Notes under the pieces: model-generated
What the model was told of the DNA's origin: nothing
The model's database searches: none
What the model saw: the letters and a program-made list of their open reading frames with translations, nothing else
Origin: Emiliania huxleyi CCMP1516
Taxonomy: Eukaryota > Haptophyta > Isochrysidales > Noelaerhabdaceae
NCBI RefSeq assembly: GCF_000372725.1
Contig: NW_005198244.1
Coordinates: 2,049,841 to 2,113,840 of the forward strand
Direction: 5' to 3'
Length of the DNA: 64,000 nucleotides
Shown: positions 10,302-19,900 of the stretch, one piece after another
Position numbering within the stretch: position 1 is the first letter of the stretch
Layout of the letters: the number at the start of each line of letters is the position of its first letter
Position numbers and translations under genes: made by a program

Positions 10302-11057
10302 GGCTAGTGCCATTTCACTCTGACACGCTAATCTTGAAAACGTCTCCAACGGAGCTCCGTGTTGCTTCCAGCGCCCTCCCCCGCGCTTCCTGCGGCCATG
10401 GCCGATGATCCTAGTATGAGAGGTCATCTGGCTACCGCGAGAGCGACCCAACTCGTCGACATCGTCCGATGATGGTGCCTCAAAGTCAGCCTTCGGAGGC
10501 TATCGTGGGGTGGAGCCGGCAGTAGCCGTGACATGTGGTTCCACCACCCCTCGTAGGCTTTGCCTCTGACCGCCACCGTTCCCAGGCTGCCTACTGGGAT
10601 GGAAAGGAAGGCTCGGCGAGCGTATAGAAGCGTGCTCGACCTCGTCGTGGCAACCTGTACGGCAGCGCTGGTAGGCGCGATGAGCGTCGTGCCACCTGAC
10701 CCGAGACAGGTCGCAGGCGTCGTACCGAGCGCGTCGAGACCGTGTCCTGATGTGGTCTGCACGGGTGAGTCACGTCGGCGTCAAAGGAGCGACGTGTGAC
10801 CTGTCAGAGCTTGATCTCCGATCTCAGCGGCGTCGAGTCGTCTCCGGCGCGCAACAAATGTACCTCCCCAGGACGCGCAGAGGCAGCTGCGACCCCGCCG
10901 AGTAGACGGCGGCACACCGCGCCACCTGCTGTGTGCCGCCGTCTACTCGGCGAGGTCGCAGCTTCCACTGGAAGGCACCGAGAGGTACATTTTTCGCGCA
11001 ATGGTCAAAATCAAGGTTTTGTAACGCGGGCTGTGCCACAGTGAAATGGCACTAGCC
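10302..11057. mobile_element. TIR element of 756 bp with internal hairpin
   Basis: The ends GGCTAGTGCCATTTCACT (10302) and its reverse complement (to 11057) are inverted repeats. A 3-bp TGA lies on both flanks (10299-10301 and 11058-11060), consistent with a target duplication. The left end through CGGAGCTC and a following ATGGCCGA closely resembles 44470-44550 inside the larger transposon at 44096-46019, so this may be a degraded relative. No long coding frame; an ATG at 10399 opens only 23 codons. Confidence 0.6.
10886..10962. repeat. 32-bp-arm hairpin
   Basis: Arms at 10886-10917 and 10931-10962 are complementary with one mismatch and a 13-base loop. Weaker complementarity extends outward to about 10857 and 10993 (both ends carry a GTACCTC/GAGGTAC block). 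It lies inside the TIR element, off its centre. Confidence 0.9.
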
Positions 11058-11238
11058 TGAGCATTCAAGTGTGTTTCGAGATTTATTCGAGATTTGAAAC
11101 GTCCCATGCGGTTCGTTTTCTCAGTGGGGAGGTGGCCGACCTGTGATCTTAGAATCGCTTGCCACCATCAGCATTCAGACACGCACCAACTCAGCTTGCT
11201 CACACTGAGCTCTGGAGGCGCGCGCACCACCACGCGGC

Positions 11239-13620
11239 TCAACTCGGCGGCGTGAGCGACACGTCGAGAGGCGGCAAGCACGTGTTGCGCCGGTGGCGCA
11301 CCACCGCCCTCCGCATCGCCCGCTTGGTTACTGCGTACTTTGCCGGCGCAATGTCGGGGTGCCAGAAGCGGATGAGGAGGACGACCCGCACGTCGGTTGG
11401 GTGGCGGTTCCAAACCTCGTGCTCGTACGAGTCGTCGAAGATGAGAAGCTCGCCTACGCGAGGGCTCCCCAGAGCTCTGGGACTGCTCCGAGGACGCTCC
11501 GAGGAGCCGTCCGGGAGGCGGGGCTCGCCTTCGCGGTACTGCCTCACCTCGTCGCCGACGCGGATCTCGCAGCCGTCCGGGACGATGAGCGGCAAGTGGG
11601 CGGTCAGCCGCGCGTTGGTAGAGCCGCAATGCGGGAGCAAGTGCGCGCCTGCCAGTTCATCCGTGAGTTGACGCCCCTTCATCCATGATCGCGCACTGCC
11701 CGGTAGGGCGGGACCGGGCGCGCGCCTCCGTGCAGCGCCGAGAAGGTGCACTCCCCCACGCCGCGCTCCGCCATGTCGCTCGCGGCGGGCATCGATTCGA
11801 GGAGGGCTGCAGTGGCGGGGCAGCGCTTCCGGTTGCGCGCCGCTTCGGCAGCGACGGCGGGGTCGCCGTTGAGCAGCACCAGCTCGCGCCACTCGCCTAG
11901 CGACGTCTCGGAACTGTCCCGGAAGTGTCCCCTCTCGCCGTCGACAAGTCACTTTGCGCCGCTCGCCGCCGCTCGAGAGGGAGCGGTCACCCGCGTCGTG
12001 GCGAGACCCGACCACGTCCCACGCCGAGGAGGACGAGGAAGCGCCTATCGCAATCCCGTCACGCGGAGTCGGAGCCGTGCCACCGCCTCCCAGCGACACT
12101 GCCGGGCGAGGAGCGCCCTTGGGTGGAGCCCTCGCGGCGGCGGCCTCGGCGCGCACGGCGGAGAAGGCCTGGACGAGCTTCACCGCCCACCCAAACTCGA
12201 CCGGCTCGTAAAAGGGAGAGGAGCGCAGCGAACGCAGGAAGTGAGGCGGCCGCTGCAGCCCGTTGAGCCAGTAGCCGCCCGCGCGGGACGCCTCGCCCGC
12301 CAGCCTGCGAGCCGCCTTGCGAATCATTCGACACACGGGTGAGGTCCACGGGTGAGGTCCTCGTTACTGATCGCTCGTCTGCCGGCCGCCGCCCGACATG
12401 GGGTGCCACCGGCTGTATCGAGAAGCAGGCCTGTGTCTCTCGGGAGTCTCTCGGGAGTCTCTCGGACGTGTCTCGGAAGTGTCTCGGGAGCCAACCTCGG
12501 CGTGCGCGCTCAAGTCTGCCGGGTGGCGCAAGGCGCTGACGGTGTCGAGGTCGATGTACGGGGAGGCGGACACGGCAGCGGCGAACCTGCCCTTGGCGGG
12601 ACGTGCCTCCCCTCCTCCCTGCCCGCCCAGCGCGACTGCTTTCAGCAGCTGAGCCTCCGCCAGGTCGAGCAGCTCGCGCCGCCTGAGTCAGCCAGCGAGG
12701 CAGCCTCAGCACTCCACCCCCGCCTCTGCAACACCGAGCGGCTTCCCGCCGCCTCTCTGCCGACACCGGACGCCGCACCTGAGGGGCGCCGCCGCCGCCG
12801 GACGCCGCCGCCGCCACCGCCGCCCTGCGCGCCTCCGCCTGGTCGACCGAGCCGCCCTCGACGATGCGGAGCGCGCAGACAGCGAGAAAGTAGTGCCTGG
12901 CAGAACCAGCTATATTATATATATATAAATAAAGTAGTGCCTGGCAGAACCAGCGAGCTGAGGCTGCGAGGGACAGTGTGTCGTGCCCTGCGGTCTGAGC
13001 CTCTCGATACGGGATCCGTCAATGCGGCGGCCAGCTCGTGAGTGGAACACCGACAGTGTCTGCACATGCTCGGCGTCTAGGAGGCGCCGCCTGCGCGCCG
13101 CCTCGTGCGGCCCTCCACGCTGCGCCGCCATCAGGCCGCGCTGCGCGTGGGAGAGGGCGCCATCGTAGTCGCGGGAGAGGAAGTGGCCCGCGGCGGCGAG
13201 GAAGAGCGCGTCAGGGTCCGACGGGATGGCCGGCAGCAGCTCGTCCCGCATCAGCTGCAGCAGCGAGCCGAGCCGCGAGCCGAGCCGTCGCATCGCGTCC
13301 ACCGCTGCTCCGGCGGGCTGCGCGGCTGCGGCGGACGACTCGCCGTCCGAGCCAGAGTCGGCGCCCGAGTCTGCGAGAACGTCGAAGCCCTCGAGCAGCT
13401 TGGCCGCCTCGTGCGACAGGCCGAGCAGTTCGGCCCGCAGTTGCTCGAGCCACGGAGCCAGCCGAACCAGCGCCGGGCTGGCGGGCTCGGGCTTGTGGGA
13501 GGCCTCGGCCGCGACGGGCGCGGTGACGGCAGCGGGAGAGGTGGCAGCGGACCGGCGGCGAACTCGCCACTCGGAGCGCTGGGAGGCGACCCGGGCTTGC
13601 GATGCTTGCGATGGCTCCAT
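11239..13620 (-). CDS. Aspartyl/asparaginyl beta-hydroxylase family protein with TPR-like N-terminus
   Basis: ATG at 13618-13620. Exon 1 carries Ala-rich sequence, a helical stretch WLEQLRAELLGLSHEAAKLL, and a TPR-like segment DALFLAAAGHFLSRDYDGAL. After a 44-bp AT-rich intron (12940-12897) the frame reads HYFLAVCALRIVEGGSVDQA. Further exon pieces read AQLLKAVALGGQ (about 12650), PYIDLDTVSALRHP (12540), PHFLRSLRSSPFYEPVEF (12250), LLNGDPAVAAEA (11870) with a CPATAALL stretch, and HCGSTNARLTAHLPL, followed by VGELLIFDDSYEHEVWN and VVLLIRFWHPD near the C-terminus. The last blocks match the cupin-fold hydroxylase domain: first His in the HCGSTN segment, second in YEHEVWN, then an Arg for 2-oxoglutarate. 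Probable role: 2-oxoglutarate-dependent hydroxylation of Asp/Asn in proteins. Intron borders in the middle are uncertain. Confidence 0.8.
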
Positions 13621-13978
13621 ACAGAGAGTGTTGGGGGGGGGGGGTCCGTATGGGTCGAAACGAAAAGTTTACCAAGCACTCCGTGCACGACACTGGGCAC
13701 GGGACTGGCGCGCACTGGCACTAACACAGGAACGAAAAGAATTGTCAGGCGCGGACGCCGAGACTGGATGCTGAGTGAGGACCTGTGTACGTGCGTGGTG
13801 TACAGTGTCGTGTCTACTAGCTCCGAGTTGCGAGTAGAGGGGGCGTTATTCTGAAGTTAAGGGGAAACCCGGTACACGGAGCCAACCCTCGGAGACCCGT
13901 GTTTACTTTACGGCCCTTTCCCTGCGAACGCGCACCCCCCTAGGGGTCAGGGCTCTCTAGCCCGTAGCCCGATCCCGA

Positions 13979-14698
13979 TCATCCGGCCCGCTGGGTGCGC
14001 TTCTTAGGAAGCTCCCCTGCCCTGGATGTGAGGTTACCGGGACTGCACTCCAAGTGCTCCAAGTGCATGGCGAACTCCCTCATCGTCCTTCGAGTGGGTG
14101 TGCGAGCAATATCGAAAGACGGTGAGGCCGGGATCGCACACGGCAGGGGTGGCGGGAGGGGGGAGGGATCCCCACCGCTTGCCAGTGGTGCGCCACCTGT
14201 ATTGCCCGCTGCTTGGCCACCCGAGCCACCATCCTCAGGGCGCCTCCCTCCCATCCCGAGCAGCGCTTCCGCCATCTCCGCTTCTGCTACCCCCACTAGG
14301 CGTAGGAATCGGGGGAGGGCGGCCGGCACCGCTCCGTCAGGGACGGCTTCCTCCGGGGCTGCTCCAGCAAGCTCGTGTAGCGCACGTAGCGTTGCCGCCG
14401 CGTCTTTGTACGTCTTTCGCCTCCTCCCCTCCCCCAACCAACGGCCTTGTCGTCGGAGAAGGGGCAACTCCGTGCACTGACGGTCGGCCGTCAGAAAACA
14501 CGCCTCCGTGGCTCGGGTTACACCAATCCTTCCACCTCCAGAACCTCGAGAGAGAAGGAAATGGCCAAAATTACCGTGCCGCTCCTTCCGCGCCTCGCCG
14601 CCCTTACCATTTATTCGCCGTCCCTCCTGCCGTGCGTTACCGCCGTGCCGCCGTACCGCCGCTCCTACAGTGCCGCGCCGCCTCCCACACGCACACAC
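13979..14698 (-). CDS. Unrecognised 239-codon ORF, possibly mobile-element derived
   Basis: An uninterrupted minus-strand frame with an Arg/Gly-rich start, a helical middle (TYKDAAATLRALHELAG, FLRLVGVAEAEMAEALLGM) and a proline-rich tail. I recognise no domain. It lies next to GTGAACC-type minisatellites and a hAT-like relic, so a transposon origin is possible. It may also be a chance frame in GC-rich DNA. Confidence 0.3.
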   Translation of the reverse strand: MCACGRRRGTVGAAVRRHGGNARQEGRRINGKGGEARKERHGNFGHFLLSRGSGGGRIGVTRATEACFLTADRQCTELPLLRRQGRWLGEGRRRKTYKDAAATLRALHELAGAAPEEAVPDGAVPAALPRFLRLVGVAEAEMAEALLGMGGRRPEDGGSGGQAAGNTGGAPLASGGDPSPLPPPLPCAIPASPSFDIARTPTRRTMREFAMHLEHLECSPGNLTSRAGELPKKRTQRAG

Positions 14699-14984
14699 CT
14701 TACCTCCTGCTCGACCGAGTTTGCGATGAGAAGTGACCCGAGCCGCCGGGTGCCCCGCAGCGGCCTCGCTGGACCAGAAGAACCGGTCCGCGAGTGCTCC
14801 GCAGCAGCCTCGCTGAGCCAGAACGTCGGCTCGCGAGGTGGGGTGCTAGTATGAGCCCGACCCAGGTCGTAGTGTTCTTGCTCCCAGCGCTTGCGCTTCG
14901 GCGGTTAGTGGTGCACTAACCTCCGAGAAACCCTTCGGGTCGCTCCTCATCGCAAACCCTGTCAGCAGCAGGCCTCTCAGTTCA

Positions 14985-15297
14985 CGCCGGAATCGTGAAC
15001 CGTGAACCGTGAACCAACTAGCCCCCGCCCCGAGTCCGTGAACCCCGAACCGTGAACCGACTAGCCCCCACCCCGAGTCCGTGAACCGTGATCCGTGAAC
15101 CGACTCCTCCCGCGACACCCGCCGCGAACCGTGAACCGTGAACGAACCGAGTCTGGCGAACCGGCGGTGAACCGCCGGTTCGCGAACTGGGTTCGCGAAC
15201 TGGTTCGTGAACCGCCCCCACCAAGTTCGCGCGGCGGTTCGCGAACTGGGTTCGCGAGAACTGGTTCGTGAACCGCCCCCACCAACCTACTTGCCGG
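14985..15297. repeat. GTGAACC-rich minisatellite, left block
   Basis: Tandem and diverged units containing GTGAACCGTGAACCGACTAG followed by CCCCGCCCCGAGTCC, changing to GGTTCGCGAACTGG-type palindromic units from about 15170. The same family recurs at 16590-16808. Together the two blocks bracket the hAT-like fragment and the small gene at 15650. Confidence 0.85.
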
Positions 15298-15299
15298 GC

Positions 15300-15557
15300 T
15301 CATAGTCCTTCTCGTGCTTGCGCATGTACTCCATGAAGGCGCGGTTCATGCGGAGAATCACCACCATCGAGTACTCCTCCGCCTTGTAACTGAGGCGGTG
15401 ACGGTGCACCCCCTGCTTGGCGCAGCTGAGTGAGGATGCGCTCGCAGAAAGACTCGGCCATGAGGGCGCCGATCTGGCCGGTCGAGCAGCTCGCCATTGC
15501 CGGGAGGAAGCCAAACCGTGAAAACTGTATTGTATATTTGGGAGTTATCCCAAACAA
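15300..15557 (-). pseudogene. hAT-transposase-like C-terminal fragment
   Basis: Two minus-strand frame pieces, FGFLPAMASCSTGQIGALM plus ESFCERILTQ, then YKAEEYSMVVILRMNRAFME ending in EKDYEPGK and a stop. This order (a Ser/Cys-rich turn, an E-R-I/V-F-like helix, then a hydrophobic V-x-L-R-M-N helix) resembles the dimerisation region at the end of hAT transposases. The two pieces are out of frame, joined near a run of five G (about 15415), so there is either an indel or a tiny intron. No catalytic part is present. The assignment is tentative. Confidence 0.4.
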
Positions 15558-15649
15558 CCAAACTTGCGAACCAAGGTCCGTGACATAATAACGAACTGCC
15601 GCCGCGAACTTCCCACGTAGCCAGCCCCGTGAGCCCCGTGCCTGTCACC

Positions 15650-16325
15650 ATGAAGAAGGCATCCGAGGACACCACTGACACGGAGGAGTCGTACCACGAC
15701 ACGCCACCACCACCCGACACGCCGCCTCCGTACTACGGGTCTGTGCCGTACGAGCTCAGTGAGCACGGTTCGTTCAGCGATCCGCGGCGCTTCTCGGTCG
15801 GCCTCCTGCAAGAGGCTGGCTACCTCGACGAGAACCTGCAGCGGTGTAAGCGTCTGAGGGCCGACTCGCCCGTTCCGTTTGCCGGGCCGGACGCGTCTGC
15901 ACCGCCTGACCTCGAGCCGGCCACGTCTTTCGCGGAGCTGCGCCGCCGGGCCGAGTTGGCCAAAAAGAAGGTGGCAGCGGAGGCGGAGGCGGCGGCGGCG
16001 GCGGCGGCGTTCGAGCAGAAGCCGGCAGTCGCCGATTCCGAGGTCTGCGTCCCCACATCAGACACACCGCCCCATCCAGCTGATCATCGCTTTCCCTCCA
16101 CAGGAGGCGGTGCTACCCCTTCCGCTTCACCCGGAGCTGGGCGGCGAGGAGGGCCACTACCAGACCGTTTGGCGCCGCTCTACCGCGGTCAACGAGTTTG
16201 GGATGGCTCTGTTTGTTCCCAAGCCCGAGCCATCCTCTGCCCACGGCGGCTCCGGCCGCCACACGATCAAGATCGACCACGACCCACCGTCCCCGGTGGC
16301 GGTGCGGTTTGAGCCGGAAAAGTAG
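15650..16325 (+). CDS. Unrecognised 204-residue protein, two exons
   Basis: ATG 15650. Exon 1 (15650-16042) encodes Thr/Pro-rich sequence with DTPPPPDTPPPYYGS, then FSVGLLQEAGYLDENLQR and an Ala/Lys-rich helix. A 61-bp intron (16043-16103) starts GTCTGC and ends in the clear polypyrimidine acceptor TTTCCCTCCACAG. Both sides are phase 0. Exon 2 (16104-16325) encodes EAVLPLPLHPELGGEEGHY, then WRRSTAVNEFGMALFVPKP, and ends VAVRFEPEK. I do not recognise the family. The short distance to the hAT-like relic and the shared minisatellite brackets leave open that it belongs to a mobile element. Confidence 0.55.
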
Positions 16326-16927
16326 ATGCCCACAAGTGCGAGCGTCAGGCTGGGCGGCCACTGTATATCAGGGCTGAGGGGCGACAGACGGCTGGCGGGC
16401 AGAGGCACAGGTAGCCCAGCGTCTCGTCGAACTCCCCTCGAGGAACTCCCGCCACTTTGTTCCGGCTTTCGCCGCGCTGGTTCGAATTTCTGGGTCTCGG
16501 TTCACGGATGGTTCGCGAACTGTGGTTCGCGAACTGTGTCGGTGTGTAAGAGGTGTGAAAATAAGCTTGGTTCATGAACTAGTTCAGTGGTTCACCCTCG
16601 AACCGACCGTGAACTCTGAACCGTGAACCCGAACCGAGGCAGGACAAAAGGGCGAACCGCGAACCGTGAACCGACTAGCCCCCGCCCCGAGTCCGTGAAC
16701 CCTGAACCGTGAACCGACCAGACCCCGCCCCGAGTCCGTGAACCGCGAACCGTGAACGAGCCGTGAACCGCGAACTGGTTCATGAACCGGGTTCACGGTT
16801 CACCCCGTGAACTGAGAGGCCTGGTCAGCAGAGTCTCCTGCGGGAATGTACGTAAGACGTGCGAAAAAATTCTTCTTTCGTGTGCCGGTGCTCGTTCGCG
16901 TTTGCTGCTGGGCGCGCGCCTCTGAGC
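16326..16927. repeat. GTGAACC-rich minisatellite, right block, and HECT gene leader
   Basis: From about 16495 the sequence is dominated by GGTTCGCGAACTG and GTGAACC units. Ordered copies of the GTGAACC...CCCCGCCCCGAGTCC unit lie at 16650-16760, and a palindromic AACTGGTTCATGAACC segment near 16772. The last 100 bases lead into the HECT gene start. Confidence 0.8.
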
Positions 16928-19900
16928 ATGCTGCCCGCCGGCGGATCAAGAGTGAGGGATCAAGAGTGGGTCGCCGCCGTCACCGGCCTCGGACCCGCCG
17001 AAGCGGCCAGCTATCTCGACATGGCCGGCGGCAACGTTGAGCGCGCCGTGCAGCTGTATTTCAGCATGGGAGACACTCCCGCTGCGCAGCCGCCGCCGCG
17101 CCCACCGGTCCAATCGCAGCCCGCGCGCCCGGCACCGCGCCCGCCGGTTCCAGCGCAGCCGGTGCGGCCGCGCCCGCCGGTGCCGGCGCAGCCAGTGCGG
17201 CCGTCGCACATGGACGCGGCTCGACTCGACCAGCAGGAGCAGCAGCAGCTGCAGCGGGCGATCGCGCTGTCCAAGCAGGAGCAGCAGCCACGGCCGGCGC
17301 AGCCGCCGGCGAGGGCTGCGCAGCCGCCACCGCAACACCCGCGACAGCAGCAGCAGCCACGGCCTTCGTTGGCGGGTGCGGCGTCGCGGCCGTCGCAGGC
17401 GGGTGCGGCTTCGCGGCCTTCGCAGGCGGCGGCGGCGGCGGCAGATGACGAAGTCATCGAACTGTCCGACGACGAGGGGCCGCCCGCAAGCCAGGGCAGC
17501 GCGAGCGGGCGCTCGTCGGGCGGAGCTGGGGGCGGCGCGGCTCCATCTGCCCCCGCTCCGGCGTCGGCGGCGCAGCAGCAGGCGCAGGCGCAGCAGCAGG
17601 CGCAGGCGCAGCAGCAGCAGGCGGCGCAAGCGGCGGCGCCCGGGCGGAAGGGGGGTCAAGGGTACAAGCCGGAGGAGGAGCGGCAGATCCAGCGGCTGTT
17701 TGATGAGCTCCGGCAAGGTAGGCCGTCGCTCACCGGCCCCGAGTGGGGAAGGCTGGTGGAGCGGCTCGGCACCGGCCGCGGCGTGGACGCCGTCCGGCAG
17801 CACTGGCTAAAGATGCAGCGCAAGGCCAAGGCGGCCGCTTCGCCTGGGGCGGTCGCTGCGCCGAGCGGCGCTGGTGCCTCTAGCGCGGGGGGCGCACCGA
17901 GCGGCGGGGTCCTTCCCGGCGAGACTTTTGCGGCGGCTGACCGAGGCGACGAGGCGGCAGTGGTGGCGTGGCTCGACGGCGGCGGGCAGGTCGGTGCGAC
18001 AAACAAGGACTCTGGCTGGACGCTTCTGATGAAAGCCTCCCAGCTGGGGAACGTGCGCCTCATCGACTTGCTGCTGCAGCGCGGCGCAGCGATCGACCAA
18101 CGCTGCAGCGGCGGGAGCTGGAGCGGGGCAACCGCGCTGACTATCGCCCCATTCTTCAACGAAATCGCCGCCGTGCGGCGCTTGCTGCAGGCGGGAGCCG
18201 ACACGAAGATTCGCGATGCACGTGGCTCGACCGCGCTGCAGATTGCCAGGCAACAAGGCCACGCCGAGTGCGCGCGGGTCCTCGAGGCAGCTTCCGTGGC
18301 GCCGCCCGCCACCGCGCCGGTTGCCGCTGCTGCCTCCGCTTCATCTCCCGCCGCGCCCGCCCCCTCTTCTTCCCCCGCCGCTGCTACCGAGGTGGACGCT
18401 CTGGCGGTGATGCGGGAGAAGAGGCTCGCCGCCTTTGAGGCCCGTCCCGCCGCCGCGGCTGCGGGGTCTGCGTCGGCGCCGGCCGGCGCGGCGAGGGGAG
18501 CGGCCGCGCAGCGCCCGGCGGCGGCGCCGTCCGCTGCTTCCGCGGCGAGCAGCAGCTCGGCTCCCCGCAGCGTGATCACGGCGGCCGGGAGAGGCGACGA
18601 GGCGGCGGTGCAGGCGTGGCTCGAGGGCGGCGGGCAGGTCTGCGCGACGGGCCCGAACGGCTCCTTCCGGTCCACGCTTCTGACGGAGGCCGCGGGCTAC
18701 GACCACGAGAAGCTGGTGGACATGCTGCTGCAGCGCGGCGCGGCGGTCAACCAGCAAGATGAGCAGGGCTCCACCGCGCTGACCCGAGCCGCCGCCACGG
18801 GCCACGAGGGACTCGTGGTCAAGCTGATCTCGCGCGGCGCAGAGCTCGACCGGCAGGACAAGCTCGGCCGCACCCCGCTGATGCACGCCGCCTCCCGCAA
18901 CCGCCTCGCGATCGTGCTCCGCCTGCTCCAGGTGGGCGCAGACCCGAGGGCGTGTGCCGACGACGGCAGGACGGCGCTGCAGATGGCCAAGGACAAGGGC
19001 CACGCCGAGTGCGTGCGTGCGCTCCAGGCGAAGGAGGGGGGCGGCGCCAGCGCTAGCGGCTCGGCGCCGGACCCGACGCCGTCCAGCGAGAGGGGCGGGT
19101 CGAGCTCCCTCGCAGAGCAGAAGGCGGTCGGCGATGGCGCGGTCGGCGAGGGCGGTGGCGCGGGGCCCTCGTCGGACGCGGCGACACCGGCGGCGGCCAG
19201 CGGCTCGGAGGCGCAGCCGAAGGCCTCGCGCCACGCCTCGGTCGTCGCCCAGCTCGAGGCGGGGGGGGCGGCGGTCGGCGGCGCGGCCGGCGATTGGTCG
19301 GTGGAGAAGGAGGAGGAGCTGCTCGCGCGTCGGGTGAGCTGCGAGCGCGTGTGCACTCGGCAGTTTCTCGCAATCGACAATCACGTGGAGGTGGTGTCCA
19401 AGTTTCTCCCGGCGAGCATCAGCAGCAAGATGGCGACGATCAAGGTTCGCAACACGGCCGAGGGGCTAGGTCCGGACGTGCTGCGCGCGCTGCAGCGGCA
19501 GAGCCCGTCGGGGAAGCTTTACCAGCGGTGGTCGGTGGAGTACGCGGGCGAGCACGAGGAGGGCGTCGACGAGGGCGGGCTGCTCATCGACCTCTTCTCC
19601 AAGGCCTTTCCGCACCTCCGCGCCGCGCAGGGCACGCGGCGCCTCTTTGAGGCGCCAACGCCCGACGAGGAGGTCGAGGTCCTCCTGCCGCTCGCGGACG
19701 CGGACTGGGAGGCCGCCTTCCCTCGCGGTGTCCCTCTCGAGCCGCCCTCGGCCGTCGGAGCCGCCGGGGCAGCGGCGAGCAGCAGCAGTGGCGGCGGCGG
19801 CGGCGGCGGCAGCGAAGGAGACGGCGGCGGCGGTGGCGGCGGCGCGAGGAAGCGGCAAAGGACTGCGGCGGCGGCGGAGGAGTCGGTGCCTGTCGAGGAG

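Noticed and set aside
16489..16500. tRNA gene, suggested by GGTTCGAATTTC
   Set aside because: No acceptor, D or anticodon stems can be formed around it. It lies at the edge of the GGTTCGCGAAC minisatellite, which explains the motif.
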